Assembly (NCBI RefSeq): GCF_020404765.1
Contig: NZ_JAIVEM010000071.1
Span: 124,001 to 188,000 of the forward strand
DNA length: 64,000 bases
Direction of reading: 5' to 3'
Source of the DNA: Paenibacillus sp. BJ-4
GTDB lineage: Bacteria > Bacillota > Bacilli > Paenibacillales > Paenibacillaceae
A program made the position numbers and the translations under genes. Shown in pieces: positions 31,026 through 40,689 of the stretch. The first letter of the stretch is position 1. The number at the start of each line of letters is the position of its first letter. A model generated the notes under the pieces. That model was not told the origin of the DNA and did no database searches. It saw nothing but the letters and a program-made list of their open reading frames with translations.

Positions 31026-31409
31026 TCACAATCCCCCTTTTACAAATACCGCTGTAACGATAGCGATTATGGTCCCGCCCAATACAAAAGTCAGAAAGTT
31101 AAACCACTGTTTATTATTTGTGGTTCGTTCCTTAACACTGTCCTGCTGAGTTTGTTGGAGCCAGCTAAACAGTTTCATTTCCAGCGTATCGATCTTGGTC
31201 ATTACTTGATCAAACTGGAGTTGCATCATACGTGTTGAATCCTTTAACTGGCGAATCTCATCATCATGCCGCCCTGTCGTCTGCTCGATCAGTTTAAAAC
31301 GCGCCCCATCCGATACAGCCTGAGCGGATAACCTAGCGAATTCACCACTTAGATTCTGTAGTTGAACTGTTAACTCTTCTGTTTTCGTGTGCAATTGTTC
31401 AATCGCCAT
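31026..31409 (-). CDS. XhlA-like coiled-coil membrane protein
   Basis: The open frame begins at 31427, but the ATG at 31409 has GGAAGGAG in front. About 127 residues form a long coiled coil (LHTKTEELTVQLQNLSGEFARL onward) with a C-terminal membrane helix (FNFLTFVLGGTIIAIVTAVFV). PBSX XhlA has this layout and works with the holin and amidase. The position just before the amidase agrees. Confidence 0.75.
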   Translation of the reverse strand: MAIEQLHTKTEELTVQLQNLSGEFARLSAQAVSDGARFKLIEQTTGRHDDEIRQLKDSTRMMQLQFDQVMTKIDTLEMKLFSWLQQTQQDSVKERTTNNKQWFNFLTFVLGGTIIAIVTAVFVKGGL

Positions 31410-31472
31410 CACGTCTCCTTCCGGCATACCCTTTCCCCCGTCTCTATCAATTTTCCTGTATCACTCTTCCCG

Positions 31473-31607
31473 TTATTCCAATTGTGTGCCATCCACGTCT
31501 AATCCCCAACTTGCTAGGTAAGCCCTAACTGGCTCCTTCTGTATGTCTGGTACCTGGGCGAACGTTTTGAGACCTTTTCTAATCAACGATCCATAAATGG
31601 CTGCCAC
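31473..31607 (-). CDS. XkdX / CD1375-type small protein, 44 residues
   Basis: GTG start behind GGAGGTGATT. The product MAAIYGSLIRKGLKTFAQVP...EPVRAYLASWG matches the small XkdX-like proteins found after the tail-fibre genes of PBSX-type phages. Function is not known. Confidence 0.75.
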   Translation of the reverse strand: MAAIYGSLIRKGLKTFAQVPDIQKEPVRAYLASWGLDVDGTQLE

Positions 31608-31612
31608 GTTAA

Positions 31613-32128
31613 TCACCTCCCCTCTTTAAGTGCCGCAAGCTCGGCTTGCATAGTAAGCATCTGCTCGTACATATCCGCCATGGCGACTTGAGTGTTTGCA
31701 AGTTCCTCGCGTAGCTTCGGCTGTGACTCTGGCTGCTTGGTCAGCTCCGCGATTTCCTCCGGCGTAAGCCCTTCTTTCCACAATCCTTCCGGCTGCGCTA
31801 GCACGACATATACAGGCTGCTCTCCAACATCCTTGCCTTTGGTCTGCCAGTCATGCAACGCAGCTATATACGCCTCTTGCGCCTCGTAAACGGCTGATTG
31901 GTACGTTTCCCACGCCGCCAGATCAAAGCGCGGCTTGTACAGGCCCGGCGTTGTAATCGGTACACCGACAGTGTACCCGGCAGGCTCCGGTGTTGTTGGC
32001 TCAATATCTGTGTCCTGACCGGAGGTTTCCGGCTGGGCATAAAAAGGGACGACACCATTAAAGGCATCGTCCACTAGCTCGTCCTCCAGATAGAAGCCAT
32101 CTGTATTTACTTTAGGTACTACTTTCAT
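31613..32128 (-). CDS. Tail-fibre associated hypothetical protein (XkdW-like position)
   Basis: A 171-residue protein starting behind AAAGGAGG. The N-terminal third is beta-rich and acidic (VNTDGFYLEDELVDDAFNG), the middle has a Pro-rich linker (GYTVGVPITTPGLYKPRFD), and the C-terminus is helical (LREELANTQVAMADMYEQMLTMQAELAALKEGR). Genes in this spot often encode fibre-assembly or fibre-tip factors. The coiled-coil end supports an assembly role. Confidence 0.6.
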   Translation of the reverse strand: MKVVPKVNTDGFYLEDELVDDAFNGVVPFYAQPETSGQDTDIEPTTPEPAGYTVGVPITTPGLYKPRFDLAAWETYQSAVYEAQEAYIAALHDWQTKGKDVGEQPVYVVLAQPEGLWKEGLTPEEIAELTKQPESQPKLREELANTQVAMADMYEQMLTMQAELAALKEGR

Positions 32129-32141
32129 GGTGTGACCTCCT

Positions 32142-34325
32142 TTATCTATTCGCTAAGAACTTAATACCGTCTAACCTCAACCAAGCCAAGGATACAGTAG
32201 ACTCCATTTGCACATTGCCATTCTCAGATACAAGGACTTTTACAGACACATCTGCGGCTCCTGTGTTGCCTGCACACATTAAGGCAACGAGTTGCTTAGG
32301 TCTATACCCTTCGGGCAAGCGGAACATTACAAAGGTACCAGCGGAAGGTGGTTTAACAGACCCTTGAAACGTTACCAAACCATCTGAGGATTTCACGTAT
32401 TCTACAGGAGAAAACGACGCCTCAACAATGACCCCGTTTAGTAAGGTCGGACTTAACACACCTGGGTTATCCTTGTCAGCCTTCTTGTTCTCCAGCACAC
32501 TCACACGCGCCGTATTCTGTTGCACACTGTCCACCAAGTCCGCAAGCAGCGTTTTTTCGTTGGTTGCGTAGGAACCTGTGAATGGTGCTACAGGCGATGG
32601 CATGAATGCCAGGTAGGACACTGTGTAGACAGCGGACGAATCGTATTCGACCTCTAGTTTTTGGGCCATTGCTCCTGCTTGAGTCGTGGTATTCGGAAAC
32701 AATCTCCACTTATCTAAACGGCCATTTTTGTAGATGCCAACAAACCTATCAATGCGATAATCCGTTAGACTTTGCTCGTAACTTGGCGAACCGTTATTTA
32801 TGTTCCATGAATATAGTGTTGGGTTTTCCGTTCCATACCCTTGCTTGAGCAACGCCCTAGCCCGTTCTCGTAGAACAACACCCGTACCCACTTCAACTTG
32901 GTTATCACCCTCATTGAAGGTCAGTTGCCCCTCTGATACGATAGGCTCCACGGTAGGCGTTGCGAGCTGGTATACAAGCTGGTACGGTGTACTAAAATCA
33001 GCGGCTTTTGTTGTCGGCAAGGTGTTGGTATAGTAATCTGTACCGCCAGATTTTAAACTGCCCCATGCTTTGACTCCACTTGTATATGGGGCTGTTGTTA
33101 CTTGGTCGCGCATCCTCCAACCCATAAAATACGCCTTTATCTCGTCTACTGTTGGCGTGTAACCATCTGCCCACCCACTGTCTGCAACCCCTACAGTAAG
33201 TAAAATACCGTAGTCCGGCGCGTACCCCCCATTATGTTGGTCAGACGCTCCACCCGCAGAGCTTCCTTTGTTGTCCAACACCTTACCATCATACTTTGTT
33301 ACCAAAGCATTACGATTCGAGGATATGTCCGATATAGGAGTATATCTGAATAGTTGCACAGCCTTAAATCCTGTACCAGACTTTAAGGCGTTTAACTCCC
33401 ACGGCAAGCCCCCATCAAGAATTAGACGATTCCAATTCTTGCTTTTGAAATATTGCCCGTCGCGCTCATAGACTGTATCCGCATTAGCTCCCGTAACCGG
33501 ATCGGCGTACAGGTCTGTTTGCAGTGCAAGCATGGAGGCGATAGTTGTTTTGGTGGCATCTGTCCAGCGTATAGCATAAGGGTTACGTACAGGCATTACA
33601 CTGTCTACGTATGGGTACTTAGTTGCTGCTTGTGCTGGCGTAAGGCTTGCAGCGGCTGTATAGTCCGCCTCGCTGACCTCGTAAACGCGCACACTGTCCA
33701 TATTAAAAGTGCTTCCGCTGTTGCCTGTGCCTGTGACAGTAACGATGTGGAAAAAATCTGTAGCCGCGAACCGTACAACGGACGAAGCAAAAGCAGAGGC
33801 CGCTGCTACGTCATTTCCATTAGCGCCAGTAACGCCATTTATGGATATGGCCACCTTGCTGGTATTGCCGTTTTTAACATCGGCTACGGCAATGTATTTG
33901 CGACCCGGTGTGGTCAAAAAGCTTGCTGAAGCTGTAGCAGGCACAGAGCCAAGTGTAAGCTTAAAACTGCTGCTGCCGCTGGTTTTGTTCGTGCTGTCGA
34001 GTGCGATTGCTACGTTGGATGACCAAGACGATACCGCTTCGCATCCACCAAGTCGCCCGATCAGGTTAACCAACATACGCCCGGTTATACCGGACAAAGA
34101 AAATGGCGCTGACTTGGCAGCATTGATGATCTGCACGCCTGGCTGCAGTGTTACGTCTTGACGGGATATAGTATTAAGGCGTTCTTTAACCGCATCCATA
34201 CTACCAGCAAAACCGTCTATCTTCTCCCAGTTATCATTCATCATCGTTTTCACATCGAAGAAATCGTTACCGTCTGCTACTGGGTCCTTCATATATAAAC
34301 TTAAATTAGGTGTATTACTAGCCAA
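32142..34325 (-). CDS. Tail fibre protein
   Basis: The frame is open from 34343, but AGGAGGTG lies inside it, giving a TTG start at 34325 and the typical M-A-S-N-T-P-N-L-S-L beginning. About 727 residues: an N-terminal baseplate-attachment part (DPVADGNDFFDVKTMMNDNWEKIDG), a carbohydrate-binding-like beta domain near 90-220 (SSFKLTLGSVPATASASF), a middle shaft, and a C-terminal receptor-binding half. It ends inside the XkdU-like gene's stop by eight bases. Confidence 0.85.
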   Translation of the reverse strand: MASNTPNLSLYMKDPVADGNDFFDVKTMMNDNWEKIDGFAGSMDAVKERLNTISRQDVTLQPGVQIINAAKSAPFSLSGITGRMLVNLIGRLGGCEAVSSWSSNVAIALDSTNKTSGSSSFKLTLGSVPATASASFLTTPGRKYIAVADVKNGNTSKVAISINGVTGANGNDVAAASAFASSVVRFAATDFFHIVTVTGTGNSGSTFNMDSVRVYEVSEADYTAAASLTPAQAATKYPYVDSVMPVRNPYAIRWTDATKTTIASMLALQTDLYADPVTGANADTVYERDGQYFKSKNWNRLILDGGLPWELNALKSGTGFKAVQLFRYTPISDISSNRNALVTKYDGKVLDNKGSSAGGASDQHNGGYAPDYGILLTVGVADSGWADGYTPTVDEIKAYFMGWRMRDQVTTAPYTSGVKAWGSLKSGGTDYYTNTLPTTKAADFSTPYQLVYQLATPTVEPIVSEGQLTFNEGDNQVEVGTGVVLRERARALLKQGYGTENPTLYSWNINNGSPSYEQSLTDYRIDRFVGIYKNGRLDKWRLFPNTTTQAGAMAQKLEVEYDSSAVYTVSYLAFMPSPVAPFTGSYATNEKTLLADLVDSVQQNTARVSVLENKKADKDNPGVLSPTLLNGVIVEASFSPVEYVKSSDGLVTFQGSVKPPSAGTFVMFRLPEGYRPKQLVALMCAGNTGAADVSVKVLVSENGNVQMESTVSLAWLRLDGIKFLANR

Positions 34326-34893
34326 TCGGTACACCTCCTGCAAAATTGTTTAATAGTGTTTTATTTATTTCGTTTATCCGCATTACATGGTGTATTTCAC
34401 GAATAACCAAATAGCGAAATTTATATCTTACTTCTAAATGTGCTGGTTTTATTTCTTCAATAGCGTCTTTCAAATCCTGTAGATTTGGCGGTATTCCTAA
34501 AGTGCCAATAAAGCGAATCACAAAATAATACTCAGACGGATACACAGTGACATCAACCTCGCCACGATCATAGCTATCTGCCACATTTTTTATCATGCTT
34601 GCAGACACTTTGCCGCTCCCGCGCATCTTAGAGATAACCACGCTGCGGCGCTGCTCTATGGGCTTGGAAGGCATGGAGACTATTTTCAGATCCTTCTCCC
34701 AATACTTAATGCCCCAGGTTGCCGTCTCCGGGTGAAACTGGCTGAATGTATCTACTATTGCTGCGTTCAGCTTGTCGAACTCGATATCTTCAGCGTCCAT
34801 TATCTGCACGAACTCTTCAATCTCTTGGTAATAATCAGGCAGATAAGACATAAGTTTTTTAGACATGTACATCCACCGTCCCAAGCACAGCAA
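34318..34893 (-). CDS. XkdU-like baseplate protein (DUF2313)
   Basis: A 191-residue protein beginning MLCLGRWMYMSKKLMSYLPDYYQEIEEFVQIMDAEDIEFDKL, matching the YmfQ/XkdU family, which sits at the baseplate between gpJ-like wedge protein and fibre. FHPETATWGIKYWEKDLKIV is a family segment. A later ATG (MSKKLMSYLPDYY) may be the true start, as the N-terminal ten residues overlap the gpJ-like gene by 35 bases. Confidence 0.8.
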   Translation of the reverse strand: MLCLGRWMYMSKKLMSYLPDYYQEIEEFVQIMDAEDIEFDKLNAAIVDTFSQFHPETATWGIKYWEKDLKIVSMPSKPIEQRRSVVISKMRGSGKVSASMIKNVADSYDRGEVDVTVYPSEYYFVIRFIGTLGIPPNLQDLKDAIEEIKPAHLEVRYKFRYLVIREIHHVMRINEINKTLLNNFAGGVPIG

Positions 34894-35926
34894 CCGAATC
34901 CAAAGGTACTTGGATATTGCTGGTCACTCCGTTGATAGTCAGGTCAAAATAGTCGATAACAGGTGGCACATCCAATATAAAGTTGGCAATCCGCGTAATC
35001 CGTACTAGGGTATCTGTATCGTTAAAAGCTAATCCCTCCAGATACTTAGCTATGCTGGCTTCCAGCTGCTCTTTTACATCGTCTGTTGTCGCATCCCTAG
35101 CCAGTTGAACCCGCACACTGACGTTTATAGGCACTTCTCCGGCACCGACAACCGTTACTACTGGACCGATTGGGGCAGCGCCCTCACCATGTCCATCCTG
35201 AGTAGGGTCAATATAGGTCTGCACTGCCTGTACGACTGCTGCCGAAGGAGCACGCTTGTTATTGTCCAAAATGACCACCTTAACCGTTCCGGGACCATTC
35301 CAGAGTGGGAAGGTTTTAGCATCCCCAACACCAGGCACTTCCCGAGCCCACACAACATACTGGTTTTTGTTAGCGCTCGTAATTGGTTTAGTGACCTTGT
35401 CTTGGTACCGATCAAATAGAGCCGGACCCGTTTCTGTATCTTCGCCGGAAACAAGTAGATCCACCAATTCCGCTTTAGCCAACCCGTTAATAAAGTCAAT
35501 AGGCAACAGCGCCCCCGAAAATTGATTGCCTATTTCGCCAGCCGTTTCGCATTCCGCAACAAACTGGCCGACACCTAATTTGCTGAGCACGACATAGTTT
35601 AGGTCCTCAATGCTGTAACGGCTACCTATAGGTACATCCATAAGCACACCTTGGTTGTCGAAAAACTTCCCTCGCCAATGCGCTTTGGTCGCTTCTTTCC
35701 GCACTATGCCGGACCACGCTATAGCCGAGTCCAAATATTCCTCATTATCCGCGTTCGGGAATATCAGGCTTATATTCGTATCCAACTCGGCATACATTTG
35801 GGCCAGTTCGTTCGCTGCCGGGGCCAGCGCGTCAAAGATAACGCTCCCCTCCCGTTTATCCATAGTATCCGGTATACGGGCCAGCAGACGTTCTAAGATG
35901 ACCTCTTCTGTTTGATCCTCATACAA
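34859..35926 (-). CDS. Baseplate J-like protein (XkdT)
   Basis: A 355-residue baseplate wedge protein: MYEDQTEEVILERLLARIPDTMDKREGSVIFDALAPAANELAQMYAELD is the classic gpJ start, with a central domain containing YVVWAREVPGVGDAKTFPLWNGPGTVKVVILD and a C-terminal TNIQVPLDSVAVLGTVDV. It builds the baseplate of contractile tails. Neighbours match XkdS and XkdU on either side. Confidence 0.92.
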   Translation of the reverse strand: MYEDQTEEVILERLLARIPDTMDKREGSVIFDALAPAANELAQMYAELDTNISLIFPNADNEEYLDSAIAWSGIVRKEATKAHWRGKFFDNQGVLMDVPIGSRYSIEDLNYVVLSKLGVGQFVAECETAGEIGNQFSGALLPIDFINGLAKAELVDLLVSGEDTETGPALFDRYQDKVTKPITSANKNQYVVWAREVPGVGDAKTFPLWNGPGTVKVVILDNNKRAPSAAVVQAVQTYIDPTQDGHGEGAAPIGPVVTVVGAGEVPINVSVRVQLARDATTDDVKEQLEASIAKYLEGLAFNDTDTLVRITRIANFILDVPPVIDYFDLTINGVTSNIQVPLDSVAVLGTVDVHV

Positions 35927-36326
35927 TTCCTCCGACCCCCGTTTCGTCTCTAAAGTTTCCTTGCGTTGTTACGACCTCAAACTCTGCCAGCACGTCACTA
36001 CCAGAAAAGGTAAACTGAAAATCTCTTACGTCCGTAATCCGATCATCCGCCAGTAAAGCTTCACGCACTAGCCGCTTAAGCTCTGTTTGCACGAATAATC
36101 GGCTCTGTCCTTGCAGCCGGTCTACTTCGGCGCCGTAATCGTCACTGTAAATGAGATTTTCGTAACGTAGTGTTTGCAGTATCTTGTACACTACCTGTCG
36201 CATAGCCTCCAGACCGTCCACAATGCCGCGTGCGCGTCCGTTTTCAAAGTCTAAGGCGTATGTCTTGGTGGGCATTTCTTCCTCTTCTATTTCCTCGTCT
36301 ATGATGCTGCCGCCCTCTGGAATCAT
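35919..36326 (-). CDS. XkdS-like baseplate protein (DUF2634)
   Basis: A 135-residue protein with KTYALDFENGRARGIVDGLEAMRQVVYKILQTLRYENLIYSDDYGAEVD, the gp25/DUF2634 pattern of a sheath-initiator or wedge component. It overlaps the gpJ-like gene by eight bases and the upstream XkdR-like gene by four, so all are cotranslated. Confidence 0.85.
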   Translation of the reverse strand: MIPEGGSIIDEEIEEEEMPTKTYALDFENGRARGIVDGLEAMRQVVYKILQTLRYENLIYSDDYGAEVDRLQGQSRLFVQTELKRLVREALLADDRITDVRDFQFTFSGSDVLAEFEVVTTQGNFRDETGVGGIV

Positions 36327-36682
36327 GCGCTCACCAACTTATCTATAACGGCGAATTGCTGGCCACCTTGCATGCGTTGTAAAAGTACAGCGTCACCGAT
36401 CTTGAGCCCTTCGCGAATCACCAGTACATCCGGCAGAGCGGTTTGAGTAGCCTTGGTTGCTGTTTCTGTCGGAGTCTCGTCTTTATACGTGTGACTGTGC
36501 GTTAGGCTAACCTCATAACGGGTAACGCGCTCTGTAACAAGTAAAAGATCCTCGTCCAGAACCAGCCGCTGGTCTACAGTGATTTCAAGCGGATTTACTC
36601 CTGTCACCTGACCAACCATACCCGTAGATGGCTTGCTGGCCTCCACACTTCCAAGTGCTATTTTTTGTAATTGTTTTATCAT
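36323..36682 (-). CDS. XkdR-like protein (DUF2577)
   Basis: A 119-residue protein with a beta-barrel-like VEASKPSTGMVGQVTGVNPLEITVDQRLVLDEDLLLV and a C-terminal GDAVLLQRMQGGQQFAVIDKLV, matching DUF2577, a baseplate-hub associated family. It has tight overlaps with the XkdQ-like and XkdS-like genes. Confidence 0.82.
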   Translation of the reverse strand: MIKQLQKIALGSVEASKPSTGMVGQVTGVNPLEITVDQRLVLDEDLLLVTERVTRYEVSLTHSHTYKDETPTETATKATQTALPDVLVIREGLKIGDAVLLQRMQGGQQFAVIDKLVSA

Positions 36683-37680
36683 TAAATCACCTTCAATTCG
36701 AGTGACATGGTATGTTCTAAACCCGAAAATTTATGTGTGCATGAATCTACCAAGTAAACTTGACTCACCTTCAAATCATCAATAAACACAGGCACATAGC
36801 ACCCGGCCCGGATACTTAAATCCCCCATAGCATCTATACTCAGGCTCTTGCTTTCCCGGTTGTGCAGGGTAAGCAGGTTTTGGGCTTTTTGTTTAATCTG
36901 TGCCGCGTTCATTTTTTCATCGACTTTATCGTACAACTGGAGCTTGCCCCACTTTTTGATATTGTTGCTGTCCTGGTAAACGTAGGCATCCCGCTTGCCG
37001 GACTCTTTATTGTCCCGCACCAGCTTGACGTAATTGTAAGTCTCGGAGTCTATGCTCTTTTTAAGCGCGTATCCGGTCATAAGGCTACCATCACCCACCG
37101 ACACCGATACAAGCATGTCCGCTGCACGCTTAAGAGCTAGAGCGCCAAAGTTGTCATAGAACACATAGATTGACCCGGTGGATGTTAGCGTCAAGTCTAT
37201 AGCCTTATAGATGATGTCCAGCAGCTTTTGATTATCTTCGACCATAGATGGTATCTTAAATCCCGTGTCCGCGATATTGCCAGTCTTGAGCTTAAAATCC
37301 TCTGCAATCCGCTTAATAACCGCCCCGGCTGTCAGGTTCTTGAACACGTACGTGTCGTTGGCGTTAAGGTAACGAATCTGATCGTAAGCAGTTATCTTCA
37401 TTTCGGATTTTTCAGATTGCTCCACCGAAAACACATAGCCATAAAAAATCTTGTACTTGCCCTTGGTGATCCGTACGATATCCCCGTTCTGGACCTTGAA
37501 TTTTTTGTTCTGGTAGATGCCATCTCTTACAAGCGTGATATCTACGCTACCTGGGCTCCCGGTGCGTTCGGTCTTCCATGTGAGTTCAGACACAAGTCCT
37601 GACGCGTTCTCTTTGCCTGCCAGCGCTTCACCCGACACCTGCCATACGTTACCATCCCGGTTATCTATAAAAATGTCCAT
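36682..37680 (-). CDS. XkdQ-like baseplate hub protein
   Basis: A 332-residue protein: MDIFIDNRDGNVWQVSGEALAG at the start, then a gp27-like beta-rich hub with GDIVRITKGKYKIFYGYVFSVEQ, ITAYDQIRYLNANDTYVFKN and a final CTHKFSGLEHTMSLELKVI. XkdQ/YqbQ is the hub at the tail tip in PBSX-type phages. It follows the LysM protein by five bases. Confidence 0.85.
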   Translation of the reverse strand: MDIFIDNRDGNVWQVSGEALAGKENASGLVSELTWKTERTGSPGSVDITLVRDGIYQNKKFKVQNGDIVRITKGKYKIFYGYVFSVEQSEKSEMKITAYDQIRYLNANDTYVFKNLTAGAVIKRIAEDFKLKTGNIADTGFKIPSMVEDNQKLLDIIYKAIDLTLTSTGSIYVFYDNFGALALKRAADMLVSVSVGDGSLMTGYALKKSIDSETYNYVKLVRDNKESGKRDAYVYQDSNNIKKWGKLQLYDKVDEKMNAAQIKQKAQNLLTLHNRESKSLSIDAMGDLSIRAGCYVPVFIDDLKVSQVYLVDSCTHKFSGLEHTMSLELKVI

Positions 37681-37684
37681 ACCA

Positions 37685-38392
37685 TCACCCCGGCAGTCTC
37701 AGCACTTGCCCAGCCTTTAGCCGTTTGGCCTGTGCATTTGTAATCTTGTTGAGTGTTTGAATCTCCTTGTAACGGGACCCGTCACCCAAGTTCTTCTTAG
37801 CGATAATCCAAAGTGTGTCGCCTGCTTTCACCTTGACCGACTTGGGTTTAACCTTCTCATTAGGCCGCTTGGCCTTTGCCTTCGTGGTCGTGGTCTTTTT
37901 TGCGCCTGCCTTGGTTGTGGTTTTCTTCACCTTGGCCTGCACCGCATTGTAAAACACGTACTTTTTTAAAGATATCGTGTACTCAATGTCTGAAGTACCA
38001 GCAACTGGTTTCCACTCGAACTCTTCTATTGTGACCGGCATGTTAATAGCGATTTCCTGCGGGCTCTTCTGCGCACCTGGATCAAAACTGATCGCAGAAT
38101 AAATAAAACGGATGGGCCGCTTGGTGTCCATCCACTTATCTATTAAAGCAATATATTCAGGTATTGGACGTAATTCATCGGTGTTGACGAATGGGTACGC
38201 CTGTCCAGGGAAAAAGCTATCGAAGGATATCTCCGTAAGTTTCCGTGACTGAATCGCGTTGATCTCGCCCCCGTCCACGATTTTAAATGTGGAACCATCT
38301 CCAGCCTCTTTGATGCTCATTTCTGGCGGATTCACTGGGATACGGAATGCTTCTTCTCCGTTGTTGTAGCTTAGTAGTATGGCGTGTTCCAT
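37685..38392 (-). CDS. XkdP-like LysM-containing tail protein
   Basis: A 235-residue protein. Residues about 1-145 match the XkdP tail protein (FRIPVNPPEMSIKEAGDGSTFKIVDGGEINAIQ), then a Lys-rich linker (VKKTTTKAGAKKTTTTKAKAKR), and a C-terminal LysM domain (VKAGDTLWIIAKKNLGDGSRYKEIQTLNK). LysM binds peptidoglycan, so it sits near the tail tip. The linker is low complexity. Confidence 0.87.
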   Translation of the reverse strand: MEHAILLSYNNGEEAFRIPVNPPEMSIKEAGDGSTFKIVDGGEINAIQSRKLTEISFDSFFPGQAYPFVNTDELRPIPEYIALIDKWMDTKRPIRFIYSAISFDPGAQKSPQEIAINMPVTIEEFEWKPVAGTSDIEYTISLKKYVFYNAVQAKVKKTTTKAGAKKTTTTKAKAKRPNEKVKPKSVKVKAGDTLWIIAKKNLGDGSRYKEIQTLNKITNAQAKRLKAGQVLRLPG

Positions 38393-38394
38393 TG

Positions 38395-40632
38395 TTATGT
38401 GTACACCCCCTGTGCCGTAGAGACAAATTGTTCTTCCAGATGGTCACCGATCTTTTTAATGATCGTATCCACATCAGCGCCGTTGTTGATGTCCCCAGTC
38501 TTCACCTGGACAGTAGGCGTAAGTGTCACGAAGTTCTGTATGGACTTCATTTCTGCGATATCGCGCATTACCTTTAAATCCTCAGACGAGATATCTACCT
38601 TGTCCTCGATCTTGCCGACTTTATCTACCTTGCCAACGTTTTTCTTTTTGTCATTTCCAGCATTCGCTTTTTTAGCTGCGTCAGCTGCCGCGTTCCATTT
38701 GGTGAAGTCGAAAGTTTTATCTGCCTTAGGCGTAGCTGCGGCTTTTTGCTTCCGACGATCCATATCCCGTTGGCGGATATAATTCATGGTATCATCTTGG
38801 CGTTTTCTCGCTTTAGAAGCAGCAGCGGCTTCCATTGCTTCAATTTTAGCATTGCTTTCGCTTCGGAATTTATCAGCAGCTATCTTGGAATCATCTGCGA
38901 ATCGAGTTTGACTGACAAAATTGATATCCGTCATTCCTGTGCTGTTCAGAGCATTAATCATGTCATTTACTTTGTTTATTACGCCGTTTGCCATGTCTTG
39001 CATCGTCTGCATTACGCTGGCCTTTGCATTCATGAACGCTTGAGCAATACCGACTCCGACTTTTGCGAAAAAGATAGGTACTTGATCGAAAAAATTTAAG
39101 ACTTCATTCCACTTCAGCAACATCGCCGCAGCCACCATGTCGTTGGTTTGGTACACCTCGTACATCCACGTCACAATAGCCACCAGGACCGTCAGGATGG
39201 CAATAAACACGTTCGCCTTCATAACCGTATTCAGGGTTGCCCACGCCGCCGAAAGACCTCGTGTTGCTAATGTTTGGGCAAATATCACAGCTGTGCTACT
39301 CCCTGTGACGAAAGCAATGATCCCTTGCGTAACCGCTACGGCTTTCATAGCAATGTTCCAAGCGATAAACGCCGCTGCCACCCCTTTGACAATAGGTGCA
39401 ATGTTTTGCCAATTGCTTGATATGAAGCCGTATACTTGAGCTATAACATTAAAAGCTTTAATCGCATTTTGGACTACCCAATCTAAACCTTTGCTCAGGT
39501 TAGCAAAGAATGCATCGAATTTGCCTTGCTTGAATGCGTTATTCAACATCTGGATCATTGGTAAAAGCGACTTGGTAGCCGCGCGCCCAGCATCAGCAAA
39601 CATGGATTTAACATTGTTTTGCATCGTCTCCAACTGTTTAGCCGGACTCGCCAGCATGGTTTCGAATGCTTTTTGCCCCATCTTCTGCGATTCAAGAAGC
39701 TTGTCAAATCCTTTAATAAAACCTTCGATATCACCTTTTTTAGCGAAGTCCACAATACCGGATGCGCGGATATCTGATTTGCCCATGTTAAAGCGTTCTG
39801 CAAGAGATACAATATCGCCCGAGAGGGCTTCCTTAAGGGCGAAGGCGCTGCCTTCCATGCCATTTCCCGCACTGTCAAACGCATTCAACCGTTGGGCGAG
39901 ATTGTTTAGCTTCTCAAGTTGATCAACATTTTGCGTTGCCGAGAAAAAGGAAAGGCTACCTTTCAAGGACTCATTCACATCTTGCCCAGCTTCCAATGCA
40001 TTTTTCTTGAAGCGATCAAACATCGCGCGTCCTACATCTTCCTGCCCTGTACGAGCAACAAACATGTCTTCCATCTTCTGCTGATCCATCGCACCACCTA
40101 CGGTAGCGCTGAATAATTCCTTAAGCCCTTGAAGCGACAAATACGCTGCGGCCATACCTTTCAGATTAGCCAGCAAGCCAGACGATGCACCTTCTCCTCT
40201 TCTTAGGCTTCCGTTTATCTGCTCTTGCAATTGAGCTATTTTGCGTTCTAGGTCCGCTATTCGTGCTAAAGCGGCTTGTAACTCTGCCGCATTCGCTCCG
40301 CTACTGGTTCTGAGTTGACGCACAACACGAATAAGACGCAACACAAGCATTTGAAGATTGCCAAACATAGCTTGCAATGACGCTGGTAGTTCAATTTGTA
40401 TGCGAGCTTGGATAACCCTTAGTTGGCTCTGAATGCGTTGCCTTATGAGACGTACTTGGTTCATTAAAATTGCCTCATTAGCGATTTGGATATCAAACCG
40501 CATATGTGCATTTGTAGCAGTTCTTAACCTTTCCATTTGCCTAGTAGTGGCTTGAACGGCACTATTGACTGCGTTCAGGCGTTGAGAAAAGTTATCGAAC
40601 AGTTGGAGACTCGCTGATACAGTTGCCATCAT
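38395..40632 (-). CDS. Tail tape measure protein
   Basis: A 745-residue protein. The N-terminal quarter is a coiled coil (LRTATNAHMRFDIQIANEAILMNQVRL; LARIADLERKIAQLQEQI). The middle has several hydrophobic segments (AAFIAWNIAMKAVAVTQGIIAF; VFIAILTVLVAIVTWMYEV). The C-terminus is Ala/Lys-rich. Family length scaling of about 1.5 angstrom per residue suggests a tail near 110 nm, as an estimate. The second ATG (40629) has the better-spaced GGAG site. It comes before the LysM gene, as in PBSX. Confidence 0.9.
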   Translation of the reverse strand: MMATVSASLQLFDNFSQRLNAVNSAVQATTRQMERLRTATNAHMRFDIQIANEAILMNQVRLIRQRIQSQLRVIQARIQIELPASLQAMFGNLQMLVLRLIRVVRQLRTSSGANAAELQAALARIADLERKIAQLQEQINGSLRRGEGASSGLLANLKGMAAAYLSLQGLKELFSATVGGAMDQQKMEDMFVARTGQEDVGRAMFDRFKKNALEAGQDVNESLKGSLSFFSATQNVDQLEKLNNLAQRLNAFDSAGNGMEGSAFALKEALSGDIVSLAERFNMGKSDIRASGIVDFAKKGDIEGFIKGFDKLLESQKMGQKAFETMLASPAKQLETMQNNVKSMFADAGRAATKSLLPMIQMLNNAFKQGKFDAFFANLSKGLDWVVQNAIKAFNVIAQVYGFISSNWQNIAPIVKGVAAAFIAWNIAMKAVAVTQGIIAFVTGSSTAVIFAQTLATRGLSAAWATLNTVMKANVFIAILTVLVAIVTWMYEVYQTNDMVAAAMLLKWNEVLNFFDQVPIFFAKVGVGIAQAFMNAKASVMQTMQDMANGVINKVNDMINALNSTGMTDINFVSQTRFADDSKIAADKFRSESNAKIEAMEAAAASKARKRQDDTMNYIRQRDMDRRKQKAAATPKADKTFDFTKWNAAADAAKKANAGNDKKKNVGKVDKVGKIEDKVDISSEDLKVMRDIAEMKSIQNFVTLTPTVQVKTGDINNGADVDTIIKKIGDHLEEQFVSTAQGVYT

Positions 40633-40649
40633 TTCTCCTTTCTGGCATG

Positions 40650-40682
40650 AAAAAAGACGCCTTCATAGGCGTCTGTCTTTTC
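40650..40682 (-). terminator. Terminator after the lipoprotein moron
   Basis: On the minus strand AGACGCC pairs with GGCGTCT around a short loop, then six T. It lies between the lipoprotein and the tape measure, inside the late operon. Confidence 0.7.
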
Positions 40683-40689
40683 AACCAAT

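Noticed and set aside
33453..33929. 158-codon plus-strand frame opposite the tail fibre
   Set aside because: The minus-strand fibre has typical phage context and start; the plus frame is Cys/Tyr-rich noise.
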